Source of the DNA: Gremmenia infestans
Lineage: Eukaryota; Ascomycota; Leotiomycetes; Helotiales; Hamatocanthoscyphaceae
Direction of reading: 5' to 3'
DNA length: 64,000 nucleotides
Assembly: GCA_032629725.1 (NCBI GenBank)
Contig: JAFEVB010000022.1
Coordinates: 682,001-746,000, forward strand
Below are positions 34,048 through 46,796 of the stretch, piece by piece. The stretch's first letter is position 1, and every line of letters begins with the position of its first letter. A model generated the notes under the pieces. That model searched no databases and was not told where the DNA came from. It saw nothing but the letters and a program-made list of their open reading frames with translations. The position numbers and the translations under genes were made by a program.

Positions 34048-36016
34048 CTATTCATCCCCACCACCCTCAGCATCCCCGCTCTCCCCCGCATCACCACCCT
34101 TCAACGTCCTCTCCGCCACCTCAAAATACGCCCACCCCGCCAGCGTCGCCGGAACCACAATCCCAAACCGCGCTTCCACATCCGCAATCGTCGCGTTATA
34201 CCACTTTCGACTCGCCTCGCCCTCCTCCACTGGCGCAATCCCCGAGCGCCCCAGGACCAGCACCCACAGCAGCAGCTCCGGGCACGCGGCGGCCAGGGCG
34301 TCGAAATCCGCCATCTGCAGCCCGGAGTAGATGCGCGCGGACAGCGCGATGCATATGTTAGTGTACTTGGGGCATTCGCGCAACTCTTCGGTGGTGTATA
34401 TTAGGGCGGCGTTTAGGAAGGCTGTTGTGAAGGCTAGGGAGGAGCTGGGGTTTGTTTTAGAGGGAAAGTGCAGGAGGGATAGGATTTGGCGCTCCAGGGA
34501 GTCGCATTTGTCGCTGAAGTAGTAAGCGTCGATGTCGTGGGTGTGGGCGAGGAGGAAGGTGGAGAGGGAGCGGAGGCGTAGCCAGATGTAGATGAGGCGC
34601 TTGGTTAGGGGCGTGGAGTGCGTGAGGGATTGGAGGCGCGCGTTGAGGGTGCCGCAGGTGTAGTTGGTTATGGTGTTTGCTTCTGGTTCGCCAATGGAAG
34701 GGGTGAGGACTGTGGGTTTTAGAGAGGGCTTTTCGCGGAGGAGGATGGCTACTACTATGTCGGCCCTGGGTGTGGGGTTTTGTAAGATGAGGTTGAGGTT
34801 GAGGTGGGTGGTGGGGATGGAAGAAATGGGGCGCAAGGGGAGGGGTTCTTACCAGGAGACGACGCGTTCGATTTGTCCGCCAAAGCCTAGGTTATGGATG
34901 CCGCCTCTGGCTTTGATCATGCTCTGTAGGCCTTTTCGATGGATGATGCATGCGGCTGGTTCTCCCGAAAACCCCTTTTGCTCTCTGGTTAGCCTTTTCC
35001 CGGCTTTTGCTCTTGATTGGGAACGAGTAGGGAGGTTATAAGCTACCTCTAATATCGTCATGACTGTTACGGCACATATCATCAAGTCACTGGGTATATA
35101 GCCGGGCTTCCGTAACGCGCTGTTGATGTTTCGAATGGCATCTGCTTTTTGCACAAGGCATATTGGAGGGGGGATCGTTCGTCGGATGAAGTAGTAATGA
35201 ACGCCTGAGCAATAGTTCCTGGTTCGTGTTAGTTCAACTCTATGAACTAGGCTTTCAATGCTCACGTTACGGAAAGAAGGGTCTTGTCGGAAAGATTTAT
35301 GCTCAGCCATGCTTTCCTTGGAGAGGTAACCATTCGAGTTTCCTGGAAGACATTTGTCCCTAGAGAAGTCAGACATGAATCTTCCCCTTTTTCTTCCTTT
35401 CCTTGAAATGAAAATAAGGAGTTTCTTCCTACAATGATGCAGTGCCATATCGGTAGTGCTATTTCTTGGAAGCTGGAAGGCATCGAAAGGATCAACGCCC
35501 CCAAGCTTTAGGTCGACTCTGCTTTTCTGGGCGTGTTCTTTCTTGCTTTTCTGGGCTTGTTCTTTCTTGCTCTTCTGAACTTCCGGAGATACTATTTGTT
35601 TGAAAACTTAGATTAGCTGTGTGCAAACAAGCAAGGAACATACAAGCACGATCAAACCTACAGACACCGTACAAAACGGTATTATATTCATTCCATGGCT
35701 TTGTCTTGATAGGACCAACACGATGGTTGCGTATTGGCCTCCGCTTCTTTGGAACGCGAGACTCGGGCTTTTCCGATTTCGTTTCCGAATCGGTGTCCTT
35801 TGGGGTTGGAGAGAGCTCCTGGAACATATCAATTAGTATAAAATATAACGATCAAAAAGGCTTGAAGATTTCCCGCCTTACCGTTCCGTTAATTTCGCCG
35901 TGCGAGCTCTGGTTCTTGTCCGCCAAGTCTTCGTCGCTGCCGCGTCCCGCTTCTAGAGGGGTCGTCCCTAGACCTTGAACTAATTTGGAGATGTGAGCTA
36001 CTAATGGAACATCCAT
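34048..36016 (-). CDS. fungal-specific transcription factor domain protein without zinc cluster
   Basis: Seven exons: 35882-36016, 35668-35818, 35433-35591, 35266-35359, 35047-35218, 34853-34974 and 34048-34765, giving 516 aa. All introns are GT-AG (47-87 nt). Junctions recreate the family pattern: LGGVDPFDAFQLP, ALHHW-TNVFQETRM, KAWLSINLSDKTLLSVT, GEPAACIIHRKGLQSMIKAR, GGIHNLGF and RVVSW-ADIVVAILL. This is the middle and C-terminal regulatory domain of Zn2Cys6 regulators (fungal transcription factor domain 2 type). No Cys6 cluster is present at the N-terminus; instead there is a basic PKKRRPIRNHR patch and an SKKEQAQKSKKEHAQKS duplication. It may act without direct DNA contact or have lost its zinc finger. 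The fifth intron (72 nt) stays open if retained. Confidence 0.83.
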
Positions 36017-37566
36017 AACTGCGAAAGAGGCTTTAGACTGCGGGGATGGGGATGATGTTCATATGCCAATTTATATACGTGTATATTTATATATACACAT
36101 AGGTATATAAACGTCACGTTGCAAGTTCGTCGTGGGGGAGTTTCAAACGGTAGAACCCGGGGTTGGGTTCCTCTAGCACTGAAAGGCTGGATGGAGTGCA
36201 AGCTTCCCCCACTATGGGGAGCCACGGGTACTCCGTAGGGGAATCTACACTCTGAACATAATATGATTGGGCGTTGTATGCAGATCTTGGCTTGGGTTCT
36301 AATTATAAGTGCTACTGCTACTGCTACTGCTACAGTACTGCTACACCGTTATACTGCACTGTACGCATGGCCATGCACCTGATTATGCAAGCCACATGCA
36401 CGGTTCGTTCCTACGGTCCTACTGTACAGTACCTGAGGTCCATTTCATGGTTTAGAGATTGCGACGAATCCAAACCTTGAAGAGATGAGAACCGTGGGAG
36501 CTGAGCTGGGCTGATCCTTGGTTATCATTACTGTAGACAAGTTATAACTATTGTTTGACCTTACTATACTCGTAACTCTGGAAAGTTGAAACTCGGTATT
36601 TGATAACTTGATGGACGGCTAAGATAGTATGGAGCACCAAGTAAGGCTGGTAATACACCTAGGTTATCTATATAGGGAGGTAGGTACCTTGGAGATACCT
36701 CAGCGAGGTAGTGAGATCGGCCGCCCAGGCTATTCAAGCGCTCAATTCGCCCTCTTCTTTATCGGGACGTGTACGGAGTGACTTATGTCAAATACTACAC
36801 GATCTACCAAATCACTGTGCGGCCTTGCCTTGCCTGAGCTAAGCACCCATCTTACTGTCTTGTGCCAGTGCACTGTGCTGTATACCAGGGAGGGTTCCGA
36901 AAAAAGGAAAAACAGTATGCATTACCCTGCCTGGGCACTTCATACCCAAGCAACGCACAGTATCACTAGCTGGTAGTACATACTAGGTAACAAGCATGCA
37001 GTATTACCGACAACCCTTCAGATGTTATATTCGAGAAAGTATCCAAAATCGACAATAGAGAGAAGAATCCCAGAAGTCATTCATTGTTTATGTCTTTTTA
37101 TGTCTTTTTATATGGGTTGCTCTTGCCCTTGCTCAGCTGAACGGTATCGTCAAATGTTACCTCACCTCACCCTCACCTTACCGGACCGTTGCGGGCGCCT
37201 GGTGCGTGCCCGGGGTTCGGGGACTGATCGCTGAGGATCTAGGGGCTCGTGCACGATACCCCCCGCTGAAGTCTCAGCCACAGGGGTGCCCTAGCTACAG
37301 TAGCAATGGGAACGCTAAAAGCAATATTGCGACTTTCTCCACCGTTTCTTGCACCTTTTACATGGATGTGTGGTGTGGGAGCACCAAGCAAAAACTGCAA
37401 AGTTGCGGTGGGCGTGGGGGTAACTTTGTGAGTTTTGGAACGTCGTTTATTCCGAGAGCAAAGATTAGAAAAGCGAAGAAGATGAAGGAAAATACAATTC
37501 AGATACCTAAGTAGGTATCTTATGGCTTGAATGGCTTCAAAGCTCGGATTAATCTATCAATGATTT
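36017..37566. other. 1.5-kb region without a gene
   Basis: Promoter side of the transcription-factor-domain gene. Contains a GCTACT microsatellite (36311-36333), many TACCTAGGT/AGGTACCT palindromic words (36658-36690, about 37507) and short TATGTCTTTT repeats (37088-37107). No motif-bearing frame. Confidence 0.5.
36311..36333. repeat. (GCTACT)n microsatellite
   Basis: About 3.8 copies of the hexamer, followed by an imperfect copy. Confidence 0.9.
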
Positions 37567-38773
37567 TCATCTCTTCTGCTGATCAAAACGCTTCCTACCT
37601 TCTGCCTCAAGTCTGGCACGGAGGAGGATGTCATCGTCGCTGTCCAACTTTGTCAAGGGGTTAATACAGATGAGGCAGCGCTGTGGGAATGGGCCAATGA
37701 TCACATAGCGCGGTTCCAGGTCCCGAGTATCATTGGGACTATCGATGAGATCCAGAAGACTCCCACTGGAAGATTGAGAAAACGTGTCCCGAGGGAACTG
37801 GGAACAGCAAAAGCAGCGGCGATCATAACATCGGGATGACAGAAACTCCTCCTCCACTTCCGCGGCATTTATATTTTCTCCTCGCCTACAAATCATGTCC
37901 TTGATCCTGCCTACGAAGTAGACATTTCCAGCATCATCTATCTACCTTGCCCAGGTCGCCAGTGTGAAGCAATAACTTGAAGAAGGTTATTTCACTAGCT
38001 TTCGAGTCATTGAAATACCCCTGGAAAAACGCATTTGGAGGAATTACTTCTCAGCAACGTCTGGCCAACGGTACCTGGAGCAATGGGCTTGTCAGCCTTG
38101 TTGACAACACGGAGGTGGTGCCGCAAGAACCCCGAGTTAGGACGCAATTTTTGAGGATTGAGTATATGCTAGCCGCGACACTTCCATACAGAGTGTACAA
38201 CGAATGTCCAAAAAGCTTCTCATAGCCCCCAGCAAATCCAGGTGCCGGCACTCTTCAGGCAAGGCAAGCGTTGTGGTCACAATTTTTGGACGCTAGTGGT
38301 TGCTTGTATATCAGAACAAGAATAGCACCCCTGAAGTCATACACGGTTACTCTCGACTCTCGTATCTCGGCCCAGAATTTCCTGGCACTGAACCGGTATG
38401 ACAAGGCTGCTGTAGCGCCGAGCAAGATAGCGGGGATTACGGTCAGTGCTGTTTACACTGCGTGGAATAAAGGGAATGGGCAGTAGAGAATATCATCTTA
38501 GCGGAGTCCAAAGCTTTGCGTCAGCGAAGTGGCTTGTAGGATGAAGTACTGATGAGATAGAATGCATGTCTTGGAGCGTCCTGTCGTCCCGCTGGCGTAC
38601 AGGAAAGCTGCAGTGGTTGTAGCAGTGACTGCGAAAGCCTGTTTGACCGGATCGGACTCGTTGTAAAGATCGGCCAAACTGTTTTTACCTATTTGACCCG
38701 CCACATAGGCAACGTTATCGTCTACCACCTTGGTCGACATGATAACGGATAGAATCCCCATCGACAACGGCAA
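37567..38773 (-). pseudogene. acyl-CoA synthetase (AMP-binding) relic
   Basis: Minus-strand remains of an ANL-superfamily ligase. The AMP-binding P-loop is readable (FLYASGTTGRSK), followed by LSHQYFILQATSLTQSFGLR, an in-frame TAA (38498), DILYCPFPLFHAV, another TAA, IPAILLGATAALSYRFSA and KFWAEIRES. Later come GYEKLFGHSLYTLYGSVAAS, HTGDLGK and VGRIKDMICRRGENINAAEV, with frameshifts between (for example near 37827). The end of the enzyme is present but a 162-bp piece is inverted (see separate entry), after which RARLEAEGRKRFDQQKR closes on the minus strand. The N-terminal half is missing: upstream sequence is enoyl-CoA hydratase. Such ligases activate carboxylic acids to CoA thioesters; this copy cannot. 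Confidence 0.85.
37621..37782 (+). other. 162-bp in-place inversion inside the acyl-CoA synthetase relic
   Basis: Read on the plus strand, this stretch is 54 uninterrupted codons of an AMP-binding C-terminal domain: EEDVIVAVQL, then EAALWEWANDHIARFQVPS and EIQKTPTGR. The flanking pieces of the same domain are on the minus strand: HPDVMIAAAFAVPSSLGT on one side, RARLEAEGRKRF on the other. Inverting it would restore the normal order. The ends are marked by CACG (37617-37620) and CGTG (37783-37786), a short inverted repeat (GGCACG / CGTGTCC). The A10-type TPTGK lysine reads Arg. Confidence 0.82.
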
Positions 38774-38839
38774 GCTTGGGATCTGCTACTTGTACAACAT
38801 GCTAAAGGGTAATAGACCTGAGCTCCACATTGATGGGCA

Positions 38840-39238
38840 CCTAAACCGCGCCAAGTCTAGGGCACCGATGACGAAGTCTGCAGCTAGAGCAAGCTCGGCG
38901 TTACCTCCGATAGCAAAGCCTTGCACTGCGGCGACCACGATGGCAGAGGCAGAAGATGTCAATCGCGTGAGGTCTTGGAGCTTGATGAAGGACCGTCCCA
39001 GTTCTTTGACTGGGCCTGTTTTTGGCGCCAGGGTCTGCTTGAGGTCTTAGCCAGTGCAGAATGATCGATCCCCAGTACCTTCAAACATCATGACACTTGC
39101 GTTGGCATGTTTCCTCAATGCGCCGGACTAGCTATCTTAGAGGTTAGCATTGAGGGCAATCAGTGCCTGCGGGCGGTTGAGTGTTATGCGAACGACACTC
39201 GGTGCCGGGTGAGATACTAGAACGGTTTCCGTTGACAT
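38840..39238 (-). pseudogene. enoyl-CoA hydratase relic, truncated and joined to the ligase relic
   Basis: Minus-strand reading from ATG 39238 gives a crotonase-family N-terminus (PSVVRITLNRPQALIALNANL), closed by TAA at 39137-39139. The homologous reading resumes as ASVMMFEGTGDRSFCTG, hits TAA at 39047-39049 where DLKQTLAP follows, and continues through IVVAAVQGFAIGGNAELALA, the oxyanion-hole glycine region. After ARFRCP the crotonase pattern ends. Within about 100 bp the AMP-binding relic begins at its own middle, implying a deletion that removed the hydratase 3' half and the ligase 5' half. The two enzymes were probably neighbours in a CoA-thioester pathway. Confidence 0.8.
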
Positions 39239-39617
39239 AATGAGCACTGTCTTGATGGATATATTCAAATGGCATTGGAGAAGTTGTGAGCAGGCATTGA
39301 TCAAGTCCTAGTAGCGCACTTGTTATTTATACACTCTTCGAAGCCAAACTCGTATATGACAATTGACCCCAAGTCCCCAATTTCATACCCGTGTGGTTTT
39401 TTTCCTGTCAAACGAAGTAGTTCTCTGCCAGGCCATATTTCCAAATGTCCACTACGGAACATAAAAGTAAGCTTTGATTCTTTATTGTGAAAACTTCCAC
39501 AGCTGACGCAGGATGATAAATGAATTAGGTGATGTAGAGAACTTTCACACCTTCTGGATCTAGAGGTATCCAACATCCCGAAAACCTTTTTTGCGAAAAC
39601 GAGGAACTTCGAATCCA
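39239..39617. other. spacer between the relics and the third BTB gene
   Basis: Holds a 105-aa minus-strand frame (39301-39618) without motif that begins at the BTB stop region. Because GTAAGT overlaps the BTB stop (39625-39620), a further 3' exon cannot be excluded. Confidence 0.4.
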
Positions 39618-40305
39618 CTACTTACTTTCACCCTTCAACTCAATGGTGATATCTAGAACCATTTGCCAAGGTAGCGCATCTTCACGTTCCAACCACTGGA
39701 CATTGTTAGCATCGCTCTCTCAATAGACAGGAGAGAAGTGTGGTAGGACGAGCAACAACTCTACATACCACGCGTAACATCTCTTTCGAGAAGGCCCATG
39801 CAGCATACCTCCTAGCCAACAATTTGAGAGTGTATTTCGGGTCCGCCTTGGCACCTTGAACATTTTGCACCTGCTTTTTGACCGGAATCCTCCAAGGATA
39901 TCGATCGCCATTTGAATAGACGTAGTGAAAGAAGTCAGAAAGTTCGTCTGATCCATAGAGCGCAGGGTGCAGCATCTCCATCACAACGTTCTGCAATCGA
40001 TTCATCCCAGCAAACTCCGCCAACATCCACAACTTTGCTAATACCATAACTGCACCTTTTGTCTGGTCGTCAAGGCAGTTGATGAAGCCGGTGTTGAAGT
40101 ATTCTTCCAAGTACTGGAAGATATTCGGCTCGAATTCCGGCAGAGCTACTACGCCTGTCTCGGAGGCAATAGTCCCGCTGTCGCTGAGTAGCCATTTGAA
40201 ATATGGGGACTTCTGGATAACCGCTTCTTTTGAAATGATGAAGTGGGAGTATGTAATGCCGACGAGGAACATGACGGTCTGTGGTGGCGGCTGTAAGTTT
40301 GACAT
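39618..40305 (-). CDS. BTB/POZ domain protein, copy 3
   Basis: Exons 39769-40305 and 39618-39695, with a 73-nt intron (39696-39768, donor GTATGT, branch GCTAAC, acceptor CCAG), give 204 aa. The join KEMLRV-WLEREDALPWQMV gives the tail expected in fungal BTB proteins; reading through would instead add a motif-free tail. The BTB region covers about residues 10-110 (MFLVGITYSHFIISKEAVIQ, SPYFKWLLSD, YLEEYFNTGF, LAKLWMLAEFAGM). It is more diverged from copies 1 and 2 than they are from each other. It is 13 kb away on the other strand, so it is a separate family member rather than part of the tandem. Function unknown. Confidence 0.83.
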
Positions 40306-41752
40306 GGCGGCTTTGTGTATGTGGATGTGGATTCGCTGCGAATGGGTCGAAATGAATTGCCTCGGAATATTTATAAGGTTGTGTGTGGTGCTTTATGCTT
40401 CTTGGGCACGCATGCCAGCATAGGGACCGAGTTGACTAGCAGCTATCATATGAATTGATTGCGTTTTGCAGGAAGTAAGAAGCAAGGTGTCTTTTCTATT
40501 CACTGATGAGGGTTTATATATCTTTTTGGTGAAGTGGGCGAAGGCAGAGACGTTCCTTCCATTCTAGAACCTTTTCTTTGTGCCAGGATTGTTACTTCCT
40601 CAGAGATGAAAATGGAATTATGCTGCAGTTTAGGCAATAACCCGCAGGTTTCCCTCCTTCTTTCTATAAAATTTTCAGTGACGGTGCTTGTATCAATATG
40701 CGATATTTCAAAAAGGGGGATATGTCACGTGGTAAGACTCTTGGTCAACAGATATATAAATGGTTAAGTACTGAGACTGGAGGAAGATTACTTCACCAAT
40801 GCTAAGACCACTAGATCTAAAGAACAACTCAACATTCCCCTCTTCTATCTCCTTGACAAGCTAGCAGCCCGCGAAGTCTATGTAATCAACAGAAACATCA
40901 ATTTCAGACACTTTATGAAGACCTTGGAGGAGCAAACGGGCGTTGCTAGGATTGTTCACGCTGTTTGCTGGAGACTTGAATTCGCGCTAGACGATCACAT
41001 TCTTCGCCCCATACGCAGTAAAGGAGACCTGATTTCCACCATCAAAGAGCTACACTTTCCGGCTTCCATGGAAATGCCACTCTTGAAGACAAGTCTGCGC
41101 TACCTATCCGGTTGCCAATGGCATTGTCTAAGACGTCAGCAGTGCAAAATACGAAACACGAAATGATGAAGACGATAATTGATTCACCCTAGGTGGCTGC
41201 TCGAAGCATGTATCACTTGCGGAGAATGATTGACGGAAGGAAAGAAGGTTATAGTGCTCCAACGGCTTGCTCGCGGGGTAGTAGAATACATGGGGGCTTA
41301 CCAGAAGTGAGACACGAATAGACATTGAGAAATGACTGCGATGCACCTCGGGGTGAATGCGACCTTTGCCTAACGTCGCACTTTGTACCATTTGCCCTAA
41401 AGACAAACGAAAAGAATTTGACATCACCAGACATCCTTTCTTCTAGTAAGTTAAATTGTGCAAATGGTACAAACTGCTGACAGAGTGCTTACTTACACCA
41501 TCGAACTATGTTTCATTGAGACCAAAACGCTGAACAAGAGCTTATCTGCTGTCAATCTTCCATGGTCCTTCCATAGGTCCTATCGACGATCGCTCCTTGA
41601 CTTTCCACCCCACGCCCCATAGAATCCAAAGAGGGTGACAGTATTAATGTATCATTATATCGTATATACAGGAAACCTTCAACTCCTTGTTGTCTGTGTC
41701 TTCGTGAGCACCAGATGCATGTCGCCAAACGCCGATGCTAAACCCTGAATGC
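40306..41752. other. 1.4-kb region, one weak coding fragment
   Basis: A plus-strand frame open from about 40760 to 41166 (ATG only at 40915) reads like protein (IPLFYLLDKLAAREVYVINR, RLEFALDDHILRPIRSKGDL) but has no start, domain or splice partner that I can find. It may be a gene relic. The rest is AT-rich and empty. Confidence 0.35.
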
Positions 41753-44700
41753 TTATGCCCGAATGTCTCCAAATAATACATCAACAACTTCATCTAATAA
41801 CGTGAACACCAGATGTGCACTACGAAAGTTTTAGTCTTGAAAAATAGAATGAGAAATTTGAAAATACTTACTTTAATCGTGGATTATTGAACGTTGCAAA
41901 AATCCTCCTACTCGCAGCCTGAGCGTTCACTCTCCCAACAACACTAGCAGCCAAATCCGGTACGAGGGTAGCAAGCATGAGGCTTGCTTCAGTACGGGTT
42001 TTCGACTTCTCGGTGGCCGTCCGAGGCTTGGCGTCCTTTTTGAGCTGGCCTTTGGGCCACATGGAATCCTTGAGAAGGTTGACGTATTTGATGATTGCCT
42101 CTTCTGAAATGAAGCCTTTCACGTTATCGCGCACTTTTCGTTCGATGGTGCCGCCGAGAAGTTGGTGCAGAACTACTACGACTGCCCGGCCACGTAGCCA
42201 GTTGTTGCCACGGTTGAGCTCGAAGACTTCTAGAAAAATGTCGCAAATAGGTTTAACAAAAGGCTCCAATTCGCGGTCTTCGAAGGCATTTAATTCTGCC
42301 TCTGCCTCCGCGACTGTAAGAGGGTCTTCGCTAATAGTCGTTGGCATCGTGACGAGTTGGCTTGTCGCAGCAGATAATAGGTTCTGACCTGCTACGGAGA
42401 GCTGGTCTAGTACTGGAATATTTCCCAAGATGTCTTCCATGCCATCCGTAACAGTATTGTAGAATCTGGTCATCATATCCTTTTTGTCTTCACGATCGTA
42501 AAAGCCATCACTAGGGGGGCCAATGACACTCTGTGAAAGGAACGCGCGAAGCTCCCGGCTACGACAGACATCTGGCAGCAGCAGAATCTCTCGCAAGTAC
42601 TTCTCAAGCGCCATCCTTCGTTTATGCAGAAAATCGCTCTGTAGTTTCATGACCATACGCCGCCTTGGGAAATCAAGATTTCGTACTGAAGGATACTTAA
42701 TCCTTAGCCGTTGGTGAAGTTCGTGGAATTCACTGTAGCGTCGGGTGACTGTCCAAGTCGCTGCTGGCATCTGCTCTCCAGCATTGCGTTGCACTTCAAC
42801 GACATAGATTGCGTATTCTCGTCCATCTTCCTCCTTTCCCACCACGATCGACTTGATTTTGATGGTAGACCGACCATAAAGACTGTTGTCGCTCTCTTGA
42901 ATCACGTACTGTTGACGTTGAAGCTCTTTCCGCCGGATCTCGCGTTGTAAACTCGCTTTAGACTTTCGCAAGATTCGTAGCTCGGCGTTGTTATTCGTAA
43001 GCTCTGCTTTCCTTGTTAGGGAATCAACCACCGCGTCCTGGGCCATAAGTCTATCAATATCCGTGGTAAGGACTGTGATAGCTTCAGCTAAGCCGAGATC
43101 TCCCGGTGCAGCTTCATGGACCTCTTCCTCGTCTGGCTTATTGTCTACTTCGGGGTCTTCATGCTCATCGTCAAGAAATTTCTCCTCATCACCAAACAAA
43201 TCATCATCGGTGAAAACCCCAATTCTAGATGAGGTGTTTACAAGACCAAGAGATGCGATACTTGGTTTCTCAGTCTTCTCCCCAAACAAATCTGCTCGTT
43301 TGTGATCGATAGAGCTTCGCGTCGAATTGTTTCCGTTATGTGAAGCAATGCTAGGATTCGGAAGTTCCAGATTTTCCTCGTCACCAAACAACGACTTCCG
43401 GAGGTCTTCAACATCGGGATTGTCCTCCATGATATTGTTCAGGGCTGCTTCCATAGCCTCAACAACGTTGTTATCTGGCACTGAGTCCTCGGCTTCATGT
43501 TCAAGACTTTGTATGGAATTATTCATCCCTTCACTGTCTATATCGTCGTCATCAAACAAGGGCGAAGAATTTTCTTCCTCAAAAGAACTTCGCGACCCAG
43601 CTAGGGGATCAGCAGCTCGATATGCCCCAGAAGCTAAGTCAGTGGAAGAGGGAGCTTTTCGATGTTGATCACCTCTCCTGGGCACTAGTTTGGCAGACAC
43701 CCGTGAAAGTGGCCTGGCTTTTGTTGGAAGCGCTTGGGAAGTGCTTGCCCTAGGATGCATTTGAGGTTTTTGAACTATTAACTCCGGTCTTGATAAATTT
43801 AGTGTAGAGGGCGGTGGAGGTGGCGCCAAGCTTTTGGACGCCTCTTGAGATGTGAGACACTTGTAGAACAGGTCTGATTTCTTGAAGGCTTGGAAATTAC
43901 CTTCCCGCATAGATTTGAGAGCTGCCGTTTGTGCTCTGAGGATAGCCCTTCGAGCCAGAAAGTATTGTTTTGGGGTTGCCTCTTTGCCAGCTTTGAGAAA
44001 TTCTCGAACGAGGGCTTTCGATGTCTCTGACACCTTGAGCTCTGGCTTTCCTAGATACGCTTCGTTGATTTGAGCAAGATCAGCCCTATCCGCATCATTC
44101 CACGGTGGCAGTGTTGCAGGTATCTCGTCATCTTCGGTAGTTTCGTCTTCAAGTGGATTTCGGAAGCCATCGACAACAATCCAAAATTGTACCAATGGCA
44201 TCAGATTCTGTCTGTCCATAAACTCCATAAAGTAAGAAAGTCCCGAAGGATCATGGAGCAAGTCTACTAGAGAAGCATTCTCAAGCTTAGAGACTTGCGT
44301 TCCATTTTGATTTAAAGCATTCGGTGTAGGTACAGTCTCTCCACCAGCCGCTAATTGGTTGACACGTTGATCTGAAATTCGTTTCCCTATCTCTAGACGC
44401 CGTAGATATACTGGGTCTTGGCCCTCTTGCAGAGCATCCCTTTTCAGTTGACTCGAAATCTCACTCCGGAATCTTCTCGCATCTGATAGATTATTGACCT
44501 TCCGTATAGCTCGTACAAACTTTTCGAATTTGCGTTCATTGTCTCCCGGTGATATTCGTGGGAATGATATTGTCCGTCTCGGCTTTGGAGCTGGTGAAGC
44601 ATGCTCATCTAGAGCCGCGCGTAATTTACGTACTGTTGACCGATCCTGGAGCATGGAACGTCCCTGGGTTCCGTTAGTACTACATTATTTCTCCATGTCT

Positions 44701-45571
44701 AGACTCTACTCACATATGCTTCCATAACCTGATTCCAAGTATCAGGATCTGACAACAGTTGCATGACTGGCGTGAGCACCGCGCACGAGACTAGTTCCTG
44801 GACAAGAACCGCAACAGCTCGACTAGCAAGAACTCTCTCTGGCAGAACTTTCGGTAGCACGCTCTTCGTCAAGTTTCGCAAATAGTCCTGCTGTACCAGC
44901 TTCATATCTGAAAATGCCAAAGATGCCGCTGGGTGTAATTTTCCGTCCTTGTATTTCGCAGCAATCGCCAGATCCAGCTCCTCCGATTCCGTAACGCTCC
45001 TATTCAAATATTTCCCTCGTATAGCTCTCTCTGCTTCGTAGAAATCCTTGAAATGTGCCGTGAGAATTGGGACAAATCTCGTAGTAACAACTTCGGTGAT
45101 ATCCAGCTCCAGGAGCTTATCTCGCACGCTGCTCAGAGCCATGCGGATAGTCTTGTCCACCTCATTGATGAAGACCGGATTCTGGCTTATATTTGAATAC
45201 CAGGAGTTCACAAAGTCCCGCAGAATGAATTCCAACAGCTCGTCCAACGCGTTCGATACTTTGAAATCTTCGGGGTAAAGGGGTTGCCAATGGTATGCCT
45301 GCCGGCTTCGAAGAGCAGCGATCTCCTTGTCCCATGATTTCGCGGCGAGAAAGGCAGGACCTTTTGGTCGAATCAAAGTATTTCTCCCCCCATACTGGCT
45401 CCCCCTCGAGGTAAGTAGCAGTGATGCGATCAGTCCAACGACTGGCAGAACGAGACCTGCGACAAAGGCGTATCCTGCCCAGCGCAGCGCCGGAATCCAA
45501 TTGACGGCATAACCCCAAGCGATAAAACTGGCGATACCTGCTATTATCACATCTCGTCGTTTCAGGGCCAT
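41753..45571 (-). CDS. MDM1: Mdm1-type sorting nexin (PXA-RGS-PX-Nexin_C)
   Basis: Exons 44714-45571, 41872-44663 and 41753-41819 give 1238 aa. Introns are 50 nt (join MEAY-GRSMLQD) and 52 nt. The last exon is only 22 codons; reading through its donor would stop after NNPRLK, but splicing gives RLNAHLVFTLLDEVVDVLFG, the normal family end. Two N-terminal membrane segments (about 8-53) precede the PXA domain (about 95-280). An RGS-like domain (about 410-565) and an acidic DLFGDEE-repeat linker follow. Then come a PX domain (about 885-1000; RRYSEFHELHQRLRIKYP, PRRRMVMK) and Nexin_C (about 1090-1180). Mdm1 and its relatives SNX13/14/25 tether the ER to vacuole, endosome or lipid droplets. Confidence 0.95.
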
Positions 45572-45785
45572 GGTATGTGACGCGACAGATCGACCCCGGC
45601 CGGCATGGTTGACTTGTCGTATGAAGCTCGAGAGTCAAGAGCTCCCAAGATTCAGATGAGCACCAAATCTCGCGTAATTCTGCCCAATTCATGAATCACA
45701 ACCAGGTAGGTACTTTCATCACATGTAGGGCATTTCGAGGTAAAATGTACAGTGCTTTTGATGTTTTGATATTTTAAATTAGTAT

Positions 45786-46796
<1,011 letters not shown>

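Noticed and set aside
36311..36333. Possible CRISPR-like or satellite array
   Set aside because: Simple hexamer microsatellite without spacers; eukaryotic context.
38730..39050. 106-aa plus-strand frame
   Set aside because: Shadow of the enoyl-CoA hydratase relic, which reads on the minus strand.
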